A DNA stretch of 64,000 nucleotides from Candidatus Accumulibacter affinis (GCA_016713625.1 JADJOT010000009.1:682001-746000); one strand, 5' to 3'. Counted from the first letter of the stretch, positions 19,893 to 28,927 are shown. Notes: generated by a model from the sequence alone, not told the origin. Numbers and translations: made by a program.

Positions 19893-20041
19893 GGCCGCCG
19901 TTTGCCTATAGAATTCGTTCGCGATTCCTGTCACACGCCGGTCGGGCACCCGCAGCGGTGGGGCTTTTTAACCGGACAGATATACTGCGGCAGCGGATCA
20001 TTCCGTTATCAAGCATAACTCGCCACTTCAAGGAGAAGAAC

Positions 20042-20593
20042 ATGTACCAGCAGCCCCGCTACAAACGTCCCACCATGGGCAAGGCCGGTGCCATTGCGCT
20101 GGCTGCGGCCATCGTCGCCGGCTGTGCCGCCAGCACCACGGGCGGCGGCCCGCGCGCTGCGGCGCAACTCGAACCCACCCGAGGTAACACTGCCTCCGGG
20201 CGCATTGAATTCGTCCAGCAGGGTGACCGCGTGCTGATCACCGGCACCCTCAGTGGCCTCAAGCCGGGCGCCGAGCACGGTTTTCATGTGCATGAGAAAG
20301 GCGATTGCAGCGCCGCGGACGGGATGAGCGCCGGCGGTCACTTCAACCCGCTCGGCAAGCCGCATGCCCACGCCACCAGCGAGCGCCACGCCGGCGATCT
20401 GCCGTCCGTCCGCGCCGATGCCAACGGCAATGCGCGCTACCAGGCCGAGATGGACATCGTCACCGTTACCGCCGGGCCGACCAGCGTGGTCGGCAAGGGG
20501 CTGATCGTGCACCGCGATCCCGACGACTACAAGACCCAGCCCACCGGCAATTCCGGCCCGCGCATCGCTTGCGGCGTGATTCGCGCCGAATGA
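20042..20593 (+). CDS. sodC: Cu/Zn superoxide dismutase, lipoprotein
   Basis: 183-residue periplasmic SOD. The lipobox-like AAIVAGC suggests lipidation at Cys about 25. Metal ligands are visible: HGFHVHEKGDC (Cu), GGHFNP (bridging His), HAHATSERHAGDLP (Zn) and LIVHRDPDDY (Cu). The channel arginine in SGPRIACGVI is present. The second disulfide Cys is there too. A good AAGGAGAAGAA sits before the ATG. Detoxifies superoxide in the periplasm. Confidence 0.95.
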   Translation: MYQQPRYKRPTMGKAGAIALAAAIVAGCAASTTGGGPRAAAQLEPTRGNTASGRIEFVQQGDRVLITGTLSGLKPGAEHGFHVHEKGDCSAADGMSAGGHFNPLGKPHAHATSERHAGDLPSVRADANGNARYQAEMDIVTVTAGPTSVVGKGLIVHRDPDDYKTQPTGNSGPRIACGVIRAE

Positions 20594-20889
20594 CCTCCCT
20601 CGCTTCATCGATCGGCAATTTGCCGGCCTCGCCGGCGCGCCCGCCATCCAGCTACAGCGAGCCGGCGGGGCTGGCCGTCGTGATCGCGCCGGACCCGTCA
20701 AAAAGTCACCGCAAACGTTGCAAGGTGACGCATTCGGTTCGCGATGTCCTGGTCTGCGGAAACTCGCTTTACGTCGCCTCGCGTGCCGAGAAAGCCATCT
20801 ACTCCTGCGGTGCGGATTTCGGGACACCGCAACCTTTCATCACCGGGCTGCAGGACAACCCCGAGTTCCTGATTTACGCAGCGAGCTGA
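20590..20889 (+). CDS. Small ORF, possible beta-propeller fragment
   Basis: 99-codon open frame whose ATG overlaps the sodC stop (ATGA). The N-terminal third is low-complexity; the rest (HSVRDVLVCGNSLYVASRAE and FITGLQDNPEFLIYAAS) has the rhythm of a beta-propeller blade, so it could be a gene fragment. No family was recognised and no ribosome binding site beyond the overlap is evident. Confidence 0.3.
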   Translation: MTSLASSIGNLPASPARPPSSYSEPAGLAVVIAPDPSKSHRKRCKVTHSVRDVLVCGNSLYVASRAEKAIYSCGADFGTPQPFITGLQDNPEFLIYAAS

Positions 20890-20978
20890 AGCGACAAGGT
20901 CCTTCGCTGACGACAGCGGCGGAAGGCGGGCATTGCCTCCGGGTTTCTCGGCAGGTGCCCGCAAACACCCGGTGCAGA

Positions 20979-21434
20979 TCAGCCGGGCCTGCGGAAGTCG
21001 TCGTCGATCCAGGCGTTGGCGCTGGCCGTACTGAGCTTGAAACCCGCCGCCACCCGTACCTCGGCAAGTTGTTCGCCGTCGGCCGCATAGGCTGCCAGGC
21101 GGGCGTGCGGCTCGTCCTCATCGGCGACGATGTCAAGCGTGATGCTGATTCGTCCGGCCGCCGCGTTGACCGTCAGCTGCTTGTGCAGGCTTGCCTGCAG
21201 TTGCTGCTCGTGGCGGCGCAGGACTTCGCTGGCGGTCTTGACCAGGGTCTGGAACGTCGACGCGTCGAGCGGCTTGGGGTTCTTCTTGTCGCGTCCCATG
21301 GTCCACGGGCCGACCAGCGCCGGTTCGGGTTCGCCGTCCTTGATCATCTCGACGGCCCAGCCGTCGTCGTCTTCGTTTTTGATGACGCGCGCGCTCCAGC
21401 CTTTGTTGCGCCACAGGCGAGGCTCATTCACCAC
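20979..21434 (-). CDS. Conserved hypothetical protein, possible 5' frameshift
   Basis: About 151 residues from a GTG start (VVNEPRLWRNKGWSARVI). The product is acidic-charged with WAVEMIKDGEPEP, a helical segment STFQTLVKTASEVLRRHEQQ and a C-terminal beta-rich part. No domain was recognised. Upstream, a strong GGAGAA precedes an ATG in a different frame that codes for 23 residues and stops exactly over this GTG, while the +1 frame there (SRHPNQVDEANSATVV) looks protein-like. Either a short coupled leader or a frameshift near the true start is present. Confidence 0.55.
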   Translation of the reverse strand: MVNEPRLWRNKGWSARVIKNEDDDGWAVEMIKDGEPEPALVGPWTMGRDKKNPKPLDASTFQTLVKTASEVLRRHEQQLQASLHKQLTVNAAAGRISITLDIVADEDEPHARLAAYAADGEQLAEVRVAAGFKLSTASANAWIDDDFRRPG

Positions 21435-21772
21435 GGTTGCTGAGTTGGCCTCGTCGACCTGGTTAGGGTGGCGGCTCCCCGGCTGGCGGCTGTGGGCATG
21501 TGAAGATTCTCCGTGGCAGATGGATGGGCGGGACGCTGCCCGGGTGCTCGGTTGCGCGTGGACGAGAAGGATGGAATGGTCGCCGTGGACCGCGCCGGCA
21601 AGGGCAATCCATGGCTGGCAGGCAAGCCCCCGGCGCGCGGGAGTTGCCTCGGCCAATGGCCATTCCACCGCCGCCGTGCGAAGTATATCGAGGCGCAGTA
21701 AAAGCCGTCAATTTCGCGTCGGCTTCGTGGATCTCCGAATAGTTGACAGCGGTTGACAGCGGAGCGGAGCGG

Positions 21773-21801
21773 TTGACAGCGCGCGCCAGCCTGCGGATAA
21801 T
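21773..21801 (+). promoter_or_regulatory. Sigma-70 promoter of tRNA-Gly
   Basis: Consensus TTGACA, a 17-bp spacer, then GATAAT. Transcription would start about 64 bp before the tRNA. Two further TTGACA copies lie upstream (21743-21748 and 21753-21758) as part of a short repeated GCGGTTGACAGC, but only the last has a -10 at correct spacing. Confidence 0.7.
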
Positions 21802-21871
21802 CCGTTCCTCTGGTGCTTGCGGGTCGGTTTCGATTCGTCGAACAAAGCGGTGCAGCCCAGACAACTTCCAC

Positions 21872-21947
21872 GCGGGAATAGCTCAGTTGGTAGAGCGATA
21901 CCTTGCCAAGGTATAGGTCGAGAGTTCGAGACTCTTTTCCCGCTCCA
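21872..21947 (+). tRNA. tRNA-Gly (GCC)
   Basis: 76-nt cloverleaf with encoded CCA. The acceptor stem GCGGGAA pairs with TTCCCGC, the D arm is GCTCAGTTGGTAGAGC, the anticodon stem ATACC/GGTAT encloses TTGCCAA with anticodon GCC, and the T loop is TTCGAGA. All stems pair. Confidence 0.97.
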
Positions 21948-21954
21948 GACTCCG

Positions 21955-21985
21955 AAAGGGAAAGTGCGCAAAGCACTTTCCCTTT
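21955..21985 (+). terminator. Hairpin between the two tRNA genes
   Basis: Perfect 13-bp inverted repeat AAAGGGAAAGTGC / GCACTTTCCCTTT with a 5-nt loop, followed by CTTTG. Probably a terminator or processing signal after tRNA-Gly; the T tract is short. A TATAAT at 22004-22009 just before tRNA-Leu may give that gene its own promoter, though no good -35 is visible. Confidence 0.6.
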
Positions 21986-22019
21986 CTTTGATTTCGGGGC
22001 AGGTATAATGCCGCTTAAT

Positions 22020-22106
22020 GCCCGGATGGTGGAATAGGTAGACACAAGGGACTTAAAATCCCTCGGCCTTGCGGCTGTGCCGGTTCGATCCCGGCTCCGG
22101 GTACCA
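22020..22106 (+). tRNA. tRNA-Leu (TAA)
   Basis: 87-nt class II tRNA with a long variable arm and encoded CCA. The acceptor GCCCGGA pairs with TCCGGGT (one G-U), the anticodon stem GGGAC... encloses the loop with TAA, and the T arm is CCGGTTCGATCCCGG. Reads UUA/UUG codons. Confidence 0.96.
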
Positions 22107-22140
22107 TCTTTCCACTGTGAGCTTTCTGCCCTGGTTCCCG

Positions 22141-22587
22141 ATGATCATTTTTGACCTTGCCTGCCAGCACGACCATCCATTCGAAGGCTGGTTCCAGTCG
22201 CATGAGGATTTCGACCACCAACTCGCCTGCGGTCTGATCGCCTGCCCGCAGTGCACTTCGCTGGAGATTCGTCGGGTACCCTCGGCGGTGCACCTCGGGC
22301 TACCGACGGCGGCGGCAGCGGTTCCGGCGCGACCAGCGCTGCCAGCCGCGCCGGTCGACCTGCGCTCAGGCGCGCTCGCCGCCCTTCGGCAGCTGACCGA
22401 GATGCTGCTGGCCAATTGCGAGGATGTCGGTAGCGACTTCGCCGAAGAGGCACGCCGGATTCACTACGTCGAGGCGCCGGAGCGCTCGATTCGCGGCGAG
22501 GCCAGCAGCGAAGAGTACGAGGCTCTGCTCGAAGAGGGCATCGAGGTGTTCCGCCTGGCCCGTTTGAAGCCGGGAGATCTGCACTGA
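22141..22587 (+). CDS. DUF1178 family protein
   Basis: 148-residue DUF1178 protein. The family start MIIFDLACQHDHPFEGWF and a zinc-ribbon-like CGLIACPQC are seen; the conserved C-terminus includes VGSDFAEEARRIHYVEAPERSIRGEAS. The ATG directly after tRNA-Leu was chosen because family members begin here. Function unknown; the cysteine pair suggests one metal-binding knuckle. Confidence 0.88.
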   Translation: MIIFDLACQHDHPFEGWFQSHEDFDHQLACGLIACPQCTSLEIRRVPSAVHLGLPTAAAAVPARPALPAAPVDLRSGALAALRQLTEMLLANCEDVGSDFAEEARRIHYVEAPERSIRGEASSEEYEALLEEGIEVFRLARLKPGDLH

Positions 22588-22688
22588 TTGCCGAACCCGC
22601 CACCGGACAGTCGACAGCCGGGTGAGGGCGGAGGCCGCGCTGGCCAGCGCTTGCCGGCTGCCGCCGCAAACTGCAAGGAGATTCGCTG

Positions 22689-23801
22689 ATGATCAAAGCA
22701 CGCGCTGCGGTTGCCTGGGCTGCCGGGCAGCCTCTGGAAATCACTGAAGTCGACGTCGAGCCGCCACGGCAGGGGGAAGTGCTGGTGCGCATCGTCGCCA
22801 CCGGAGTCTGCCATACCGACGCATTCACCCTGTCTGGTGCCGACCCGGAGGGCGTTTTTCCGGCCATTCTCGGGCACGAGGGTGGTGGCGTCGTCGAGGC
22901 CATCGGTCCCGGGGTCAGCTCGGTGGCCGTCGGCGATCACGTCATCCCGCTGTACACGCCCGAGTGCCGGCAGTGCAAGTTCTGCCTGTCGGGCAAGACC
23001 AATCTCTGTCAGGCGATTCGCGCCACCCAGGGCAAGGGCCTGATGCCCGATGGCAGCAGCCGCTTTTCCCGGAACGGCAAGACCATCTTTCATTACATGG
23101 GCACCTCGACCTTCTCCGAGTACACGGTGTTGCCCGAGATCTCGCTGGCGAAGATCGCCCGCGATGCGCCGCTGGAGAAGGTCTGCCTGCTCGGCTGCGG
23201 AGTGACTACCGGCATTGGCGCGGTGATCAACACCGCCAAGGTCGAGGCGGGGGCAACGGTCGCCATCTTTGGTCTCGGCGGCATCGGTCTGGCGGTGGTG
23301 ATCGGCGCGGTGATGGCCAGGGCGGCGCGAATCATCGCCATTGATACCAATCCAGCCAAGTTCGCGATCGCCAGGCAACTCGGTGCCACCGACTGCATCA
23401 ACCCGGACGATCATCAGCGGCCGATCCAGGAAGTGATCGTCGAGCTCACCGACGGTGGCGTAGACTACTCGTTTGAATGCATCGGCCAGGTCCAGGTGAT
23501 GCGCGCGGCGCTCGAATGCTGCCACAAGGGCTGGGGTGAATCGGTGATCATCGGTGTCGCCGGCGCCGGCGAAGAGATCGCGACGCGGCCGTTCCAGCTG
23601 GTTACTGGCCGGGTGTGGCGAGGTTCGGCGTTCGGCGGCGTGCGGGGTCGTAGCGAGCTGCCGGGCTATGTCGAGCGTGCGCAGCGCGGCGAAATTCCGC
23701 TCGACACCTTCATCACCCACAGCATGGGGCTGGAGGATATCAACCACGCTTTCGAGCTGATGCATCAAGGCCAGAGCATCCGCTCGGTGATCGTCTTCTG
23801 A
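22689..23801 (+). CDS. frmA: S-(hydroxymethyl)glutathione dehydrogenase (class III ADH)
   Basis: 370-residue zinc alcohol dehydrogenase. It oxidises S-hydroxymethylglutathione, formed from formaldehyde and glutathione, to S-formylglutathione with NAD+. Catalytic zinc ligands are in GVCHTDAFTLSG and GHEGGGVVE. The structural zinc lobe PECRQCKFCLSGKTNLC is complete, and the Rossmann fold is GLGGIGLAVVIGA. AAGGAG precedes the ATG. Six bases separate it from fghA, so the formaldehyde pathway is an operon. No FrmR repressor is adjacent. Confidence 0.96.
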   Translation: MIKARAAVAWAAGQPLEITEVDVEPPRQGEVLVRIVATGVCHTDAFTLSGADPEGVFPAILGHEGGGVVEAIGPGVSSVAVGDHVIPLYTPECRQCKFCLSGKTNLCQAIRATQGKGLMPDGSSRFSRNGKTIFHYMGTSTFSEYTVLPEISLAKIARDAPLEKVCLLGCGVTTGIGAVINTAKVEAGATVAIFGLGGIGLAVVIGAVMARAARIIAIDTNPAKFAIARQLGATDCINPDDHQRPIQEVIVELTDGGVDYSFECIGQVQVMRAALECCHKGWGESVIIGVAGAGEEIATRPFQLVTGRVWRGSAFGGVRGRSELPGYVERAQRGEIPLDTFITHSMGLEDINHAFELMHQGQSIRSVIVF

Positions 23802-23807
23802 GCGGCG

Positions 23808-24659
23808 ATGGTGCACGCAGCACTTGCGGAGGTCGCCGCCAATCGCTGTTTTGGTGGTTGGCACCGGCGTTACCGCCATCGCTCGGCGACGCTGAACTGC
23901 GAGATGGTGTTTGCCGTCTATTTGCCGCCGCAGGCCGCGAGCGGCAGCGTGCCGGCCCTGTACTGGCTCTCCGGGCTGACCTGCAGCGACGAGAACTTCA
24001 TGCAGAAAGCTGGTGCGATGCGCGTTGCCGCCGAGCTCGGGATCGCCCTCATCGCACCCGACACCAGTCCGCGTGGCGCCGACGTTCCCGGTGATCCGGA
24101 TGGCGCCTGGGACTTCGCTCACGGCGCCGGGTTTTACCTGAATGCCACGCAGCCACCCTGGGCCGCCCACTACCAGATGCACGACTACGTGGTGCACGAA
24201 TTGCCGGCGCTGATCGAGGCGAGCTTGCCGATCGACTCGCGCCGCGGCATCAGCGGTCACTCGATGGGGGGCCACGGCGCACTGGTCTGTGCGCTGCGTA
24301 ACCCCGGTCGTTACCGCTCGCTGTCGGCGCTGGCGCCGATTTGCCACGCCATTGCCAGCCCCTGGGGGGAGAAGGCGTTTGCGCGCTATCTCGGTGCCGA
24401 TCGCGCGGCATGGCGAGTCTGGGACGCCTGCGAGCTGATCGCCGGTGCCGAGGAACGTCTGCCTTTGCTGGTCGATCAGGGCGAAGCCGACGGCTTTCTC
24501 GTCGAGCAGCTGCAGCCCGAGCGGCTGCGGCAGGCCTGTGCCGCGGTTGGGCATCCCTTGCAGCTGCGCCTGCAGCCAGGCTACGACCATAGCTACTACT
24601 TCATCGCCAGCTTCATCGACGATCACCTGCGCCATCACGCAGCGGCGCTGACCGCCTGA
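23808..24659 (+). CDS. fghA: S-formylglutathione hydrolase
   Basis: 283-residue esterase-D-type alpha/beta hydrolase that releases formate from S-formylglutathione. The nucleophile elbow GHSMGGHGAL, the acid in VDQGEADGFL and the histidine in PGYDHSYYFI make up the triad. The YWLSGLTCSDENFMQKAG segment is family-specific. Second gene of frmA-fghA. Confidence 0.96.
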   Translation: MVHAALAEVAANRCFGGWHRRYRHRSATLNCEMVFAVYLPPQAASGSVPALYWLSGLTCSDENFMQKAGAMRVAAELGIALIAPDTSPRGADVPGDPDGAWDFAHGAGFYLNATQPPWAAHYQMHDYVVHELPALIEASLPIDSRRGISGHSMGGHGALVCALRNPGRYRSLSALAPICHAIASPWGEKAFARYLGADRAAWRVWDACELIAGAEERLPLLVDQGEADGFLVEQLQPERLRQACAAVGHPLQLRLQPGYDHSYYFIASFIDDHLRHHAAALTA

Positions 24660-24671
24660 ACCGGCCTCGCC

Positions 24672-26585
24672 TTATCTGGCGACCACGACGCGGTTGCGAC
24701 CGCTGTTCTTGGCCTGGTAGAGCGCGGCATCGGCCGCCTGGATCAGCCCCTGACTGTCCATCTCCGCGTCATTGAGATTGGCGACGCCGATGCTCAGGGT
24801 GACCGGAATCGACCGACTGTCCCACAGAAAACTGTATTTTTCGACCAGGCTGCGGATTCGCTCGGCGATCTGGGCAGCGGCGCGCGGATTGGCGTTGGGC
24901 AGAACCGCCGCAAACTCCTCGCCGCCATAGCGAAAGACCAGGTCTTCGACGCGCGAGGCGCGCTTCAGCAGGTCGGCGAGCTGGCGCAGGACGGCATCGC
25001 CTGCGGCGTGCCCATAGGTGTCGTTGATGCGCTTGAAGTGGTCGATGTCGAGCAGCAGACAGGCCATCGGCAGGCCGTTGGACTGGGCAAATGCCCATTC
25101 GGAGGCGAGGAAGTCGAGGCCGTGGCGGCGATTCGGAAGCTGCGTCAGAGCATCGGTCAACGCCTCCTGCAAGAGGCGCTTGTGGGTGACCGCGAACTCG
25201 TCGGTGGAGCGCATGATGCCCCGGCGTTCGCGCTGGATTTCTTCGCGCAGCAGCAGCATGCGGGTTGCGGTATTGAGGCGGACGCGCAGGGTCTGGATGC
25301 TCACCGGTTTGACCAGGACGTCGTCAGCGCCGGCGTCGATGGCTTCGAGGATCAGCCCCTCACTGCCTGGCGAGGCCAGCAGCAGGGCGTAGCTCTCCTT
25401 ACCGGAAGGGGTTTGGCGAAGGATTCGGCAGAAGGTCGCCGGCTTGAGCCCCGGTATGGCCATGTCGGCAATGACGATCTGGGTCGGCTGCCGCAGCGCG
25501 TTCCTGATGGCTTCCGGGTTGCCGTCCACTGGCATCGGCAGATGCCCCAGGCCCTCGATCTGTTGCATCAGGGTCGGCAGGTCGGGCAGCGGGATGCCGA
25601 CCAACTGCACCTGCAGGCGGGGCGGAGCGACCGTCCGGTTCTGTTCCGGGCTGGCGCTGCTGACCCGTCGGCTGGGTGGGCTGGCGGCGAGAATCTCGGC
25701 GAACGGCGGCATCTCCTGAGTACGAACCTGCAGCATGGCACCCCATTCGCGCCAGCGCCGGACCATCCGGTCGACCATGTCGTTCAGCGCATCGCCGCTG
25801 ATTCCCAGGCGAGCGGCCCGTGTCAGCAGCCCGGGCAGCAGGCTCCAGCGTGCTTCTTCATCGGCCATGCAGACTTCGGCGAGCGAACGGGCAAAATTCA
25901 GCGAGTGGGTGAGCGTCAGGACGCGTGAGCCATCGCGAAAGCCGGCGAGGTCGGGCTGTTCGTGATGGTAGGCGGCCTGAATCAGCATGTCGGGCAAGCC
26001 CCACTCGGCGAGCATCGTGGCGCCAAGCTGTCGGTGGTCCATGTTGAAGGAGTCACGTTCGAGATCGGCCAGTCCGCGTTCCTTGGCCTTGAGCAGCACG
26101 AGCGAATATTCGTCGGGGTACAGCGAAGCCATCGCCAGCTCGCCGACTCGCGCCAGCAGACCGATGGTGAACAGCTCCTCGCTGGAAATCTGCGCAAAAT
26201 GGGCCAGTTCCTGGCAGGCAATTCCGGTGGCCAGCGAATGTGCCCAGAAAGCTCCGTAATCAAACTCCGAGCACTGGCCGCTCTTGTGGTTATGCATCAC
26301 CGAGAGGCCGATCACCAGGTCACGCACGCGGAAGGCTCCGAGGGCAACGATCGCGCGCTGCAGCGAAACGATCGGGCGCGTCCGACCAAAAGCGGCAGCG
26401 TTGGCAAACTTGAGCAGACGCCCGGCGATGGCGGGGTCGGATTGCACCAGTTGCACCAGTTCGGGCACCCGAAAATCATCCCGCTGCAAGAGCTTGATGA
26501 TCGAGAAGGCAACGCCTTTGGGTGACGGGAGCTTGCCCGTCGCCTTCATCGAATGGTAGCGGTCGGGGTCAACAAAGTTGATCAA
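24672..26585 (-). CDS. HDOD - receiver - GGDEF signalling protein
   Basis: 637-residue three-domain protein. An HDOD domain (about 15-205; LVQSDPAIAGRLLKFANAAA, SHNHKSG-like metal-free region) is followed by a linker and a receiver-like domain (about 330-450; phosphoacceptor candidate in IVIADMAIPG, conserved Lys in VLVKPVS). A C-terminal diguanylate cyclase (about 475-637) follows. The GGEEF active site is intact at about 554-558, with an RVED inhibitory I-site five residues upstream, so it should make c-di-GMP with product feedback. No membrane segment. No cognate histidine kinase adjacent. It converges with fghA. How the HDOD domain acts here is unknown. Confidence 0.9.
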   Translation of the reverse strand: MINFVDPDRYHSMKATGKLPSPKGVAFSIIKLLQRDDFRVPELVQLVQSDPAIAGRLLKFANAAAFGRTRPIVSLQRAIVALGAFRVRDLVIGLSVMHNHKSGQCSEFDYGAFWAHSLATGIACQELAHFAQISSEELFTIGLLARVGELAMASLYPDEYSLVLLKAKERGLADLERDSFNMDHRQLGATMLAEWGLPDMLIQAAYHHEQPDLAGFRDGSRVLTLTHSLNFARSLAEVCMADEEARWSLLPGLLTRAARLGISGDALNDMVDRMVRRWREWGAMLQVRTQEMPPFAEILAASPPSRRVSSASPEQNRTVAPPRLQVQLVGIPLPDLPTLMQQIEGLGHLPMPVDGNPEAIRNALRQPTQIVIADMAIPGLKPATFCRILRQTPSGKESYALLLASPGSEGLILEAIDAGADDVLVKPVSIQTLRVRLNTATRMLLLREEIQRERRGIMRSTDEFAVTHKRLLQEALTDALTQLPNRRHGLDFLASEWAFAQSNGLPMACLLLDIDHFKRINDTYGHAAGDAVLRQLADLLKRASRVEDLVFRYGGEEFAAVLPNANPRAAAQIAERIRSLVEKYSFLWDSRSIPVTLSIGVANLNDAEMDSQGLIQAADAALYQAKNSGRNRVVVAR

Positions 26586-26711
26586 GAAAGCCTCAGATCC
26601 GGAATTTGCGGGCGATTATGCTACAAAAAGCCCGGACGCTGGCGGATGCCGACACTCGAGCGGTCGCGCAGGGGTTCTTCGCAAGCAATCGTCAGCGAGG
26701 GACCTTGCCGC

Positions 26712-27068
26712 CTACAGTAGTTCCGTATCTTCATGGCGATAGGCGGGGCTGCAGCAGCATAGCAGGTACAGCGGCTCGCCGCCGCTGGCGGTGACGCAGT
26801 GTGGCGTTCCCGGCGCGATCAGGATGGTGTCGCCAACCCGAATGCTCAGTGTCGCGTCGCCCAGGGTCATGATCCCGGCACCGCGCGTGACATGGTACAG
26901 CTCCTCACTGCGCAGATGGCGGTGCAGGCGCGTCTGCTCTCCCGGCTGGATGACCGCTTCGGCCAGGCTCTGCTGCTGACCACCGTGCAGCGCCGGATGC
27001 ATTAGTTCGCGAATCTCCGATCCGTCTCGGGTGATATAGGCGGGGATGTCCTGGTAGCTGGTTTTCAT
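26712..27068 (-). CDS. Cupin domain protein
   Basis: 118-residue single-domain cupin. Motif 1 is LHRHLRSEELYHVTRG-AG and motif 2 is GDTILIAPGTPHCV, with the three His and one Glu needed for a metal site. Its ATG overlaps the SRAP gene stop (ATGA), so the two are co-translated. Probably a small metal-dependent enzyme or sugar-binding protein; substrate unknown. Confidence 0.85.
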   Translation of the reverse strand: MKTSYQDIPAYITRDGSEIRELMHPALHGGQQQSLAEAVIQPGEQTRLHRHLRSEELYHVTRGAGIMTLGDATLSIRVGDTILIAPGTPHCVTASGGEPLYLLCCCSPAYRHEDTELL

Positions 27069-27751
27069 GCGACTTCGCTGCGCCGCGCCACGATCAGTGC
27101 CGGGTCGTCCTCGCTGACCTTGCCAACCCGGGCGCTTACCGGCCAGGCCTGCAGTTCACCGTCGGGATAGGGCTGGATCAGCCTGCCGGCCTGCTCGGCG
27201 GTCGCCGTCAGCCACGCCGGCCAGTGTTCGGGGGCAAGGATCAACGGCATGCGCTCGTGGATGGCGTGGATCAGTTCGTTCGCTGCGGTGGTGACGATGC
27301 AGCAACTGCGTGCGATCTCGCCGCCTGGCGAGGTCCAGGCCTCCCAGAGTCCGCCGAAAGCCATCGTTTCGCCCGACTTCAGCGAAATGTAGCAGGCCTG
27401 CTTGCCTGACCCTGGTGCCCTCGCAGCCTGCCATTCGTAGAAACCGCTGGCCGGAATCAGACAACGACGTCGCCGGAAGGCGTCGCGAAACGACGGCTTC
27501 TCGGCCACCGATTCACCGCGGGCGTTGATCAGTCTGGCGCCATGCACCGGATCTTTCGCCCAGTGCGGCAGCAGTCCCCAGCGCAACAGGTGGAGAACGC
27601 GCTGGCCGCTCGGGGACTGGCCGATGACGGGGATATTGGTGCCCGGCGCGATGTTGTAGCGTGGCGGAAAATCGACAGACTCGGTTTCCTCAACGCCGAA
27701 ACGTCGGGCGAGCTGCGAGCAAGGGGCCTCGAGGGCATAGCGTCCACACAT
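27065..27751 (-). CDS. SRAP domain protein (YedK/HMCES family)
   Basis: 228-residue SOS-response-associated peptidase-like protein. The family protects abasic sites in single-stranded DNA by covalent linkage through the N-terminal Cys2. Key residues are visible: MCGRYAL at the start (Cys2 after Met removal), PRYNIAPG, LRWGLLPHWAK, the glutamate in ASGFYEW and the histidine in HERMP. The ATG giving MCGRY was chosen because Cys must be residue 2; the open frame extends six codons further upstream. Confidence 0.95.
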   Translation of the reverse strand: MCGRYALEAPCSQLARRFGVEETESVDFPPRYNIAPGTNIPVIGQSPSGQRVLHLLRWGLLPHWAKDPVHGARLINARGESVAEKPSFRDAFRRRRCLIPASGFYEWQAARAPGSGKQACYISLKSGETMAFGGLWEAWTSPGGEIARSCCIVTTAANELIHAIHERMPLILAPEHWPAWLTATAEQAGRLIQPYPDGELQAWPVSARVGKVSEDDPALIVARRSEVA

Positions 27752-27846
27752 CGACAAAGTGTAACCCAAGGTTCCGGTTCACCCTACCCGGATCGCGCCG
27801 GGTATCTTGTCCGGATTGGGCCAGCCGCCGACCAGCCCACGGAGAG

Positions 27847-28707
27847 TCACGCCTGCCGGCGCTTGCCGGCCATGCTCTCGCCCATGCGGATTAAACGGGC
27901 GGGTGCCCAGGCGGGATGGAAGCTCAGAGTGTCTTTCGGAAACAGCATGACCACCGTCGACCCCAGCAGGAAGCGGCCCATTTCCTCGCCTTTTCTCAGG
28001 ACGATCTGCTGATCGTTGTAAAGCCACTGGCGAACATCCCGCACGCGCGGCGGGTTGACGGTGCCGTGCCAGACGGTGGCCATGCTGCCGACGATGGTGG
28101 CGCCGACGAGGATCAGGACGAAGGGGCCAAAGCCGGCTTCGAAGACGCAGACGACGCGCTCATTGCGGGCGAACAGACCCGGAACACCGCGCGCCGTCGT
28201 CGGATTGACCGAGAACAGTGCGCCGGGAACGTGCAGCATTCGCGTCAGGCGGCCATCGACCGGCATGTGGATGCGGTGATAATCGCGCGGGCTCAGGTAC
28301 AGCGTCGCAAAGGCGCCATTCTCGAAATGGGCGGCGAGTTCGCGATCGCCGCCGACGAGGGCTGTGGTCGAGTATTGATGGCCCTTGGCCTGGAAAATCT
28401 GATCACGCTCGATGGCGCCAAACTGGCTGATCGCGCCGTCCACGGGGCAGATGAAGTCGGCATCGGCGAGCGGTCGCACACCGGCGCGCAGCGGCCGCGT
28501 GAAGAACTCGTTGAAGCTCTTGTAGCTGGCCGGGTCAGCATCGACGGCTTCGTTCATGTCGACGCCGTAGCGCTCAATGAACCAACGAATGACGCGGGTG
28601 GTGAGACTGCCGGCTTCGCTCCTGGCGAGTCTGCCGGCGGCGGCGGTAAGGGCCTGCTTGGGCAGGAGGTATTGCGGAATGACGGCAAGACGGTCGAACA
28701 CGATCAT
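27847..28707 (-). CDS. psd: Phosphatidylserine decarboxylase proenzyme
   Basis: 286-residue proenzyme that makes phosphatidylethanolamine at the inner membrane. The self-cleavage motif LGST lies near the C-terminus (RFLLGSTVVMLFP), where the Ser becomes the pyruvoyl group. FNEFFTRPL and SPRDYHRIHMP (catalytic His) are family motifs. The start MIVFDRLAVIPQY is preferred over an upstream TTG because a TATAAT (28729-28734, minus strand) lies in that extension and probably is the -10 element. Confidence 0.95.
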   Translation of the reverse strand: MIVFDRLAVIPQYLLPKQALTAAAGRLARSEAGSLTTRVIRWFIERYGVDMNEAVDADPASYKSFNEFFTRPLRAGVRPLADADFICPVDGAISQFGAIERDQIFQAKGHQYSTTALVGGDRELAAHFENGAFATLYLSPRDYHRIHMPVDGRLTRMLHVPGALFSVNPTTARGVPGLFARNERVVCVFEAGFGPFVLILVGATIVGSMATVWHGTVNPPRVRDVRQWLYNDQQIVLRKGEEMGRFLLGSTVVMLFPKDTLSFHPAWAPARLIRMGESMAGKRRQA

Positions 28708-28808
28708 GCTCTGGGGAGGGAAGCGGGCATTATACGGATTCTGCCTGGCCAAGGAGCGGCGCGGATCAGAAGACGGTGCGAATGAAAGTGTTGGTCATGG
28801 CAAGAGCC

Positions 28809-28908
28809 GTAGGTCGGGTTAGGCCGCAGGCCGTAACCCGACGATCAAGCATCAAGGGCATCCGATGGCTGTAAATGTCGGGTTACGCTATACGCTAACC
28901 CGACCTAC
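28809..28908. repeat. Palindromic interspersed repeat, copy 1
   Basis: 100-bp element bounded by 14-bp inverted ends GTAGGTCGGGTTAG / CTAACCCGACCTAC, with two internal stems (one round GGCCGCAGGCC). Two more copies lie at 35365-35454 (inverted) and 36188-36278. It resembles the small REP/MITE-like repeats of many Proteobacteria. No coding capacity. Confidence 0.9.
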
Positions 28909-28927
28909 GATCTTGCCCACGCACCCA

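Noticed and set aside
22004..22009. TATAAT before tRNA-Leu as an independent promoter
   Set aside because: No acceptable -35 at 16-18 bp, so not listed as a separate feature.
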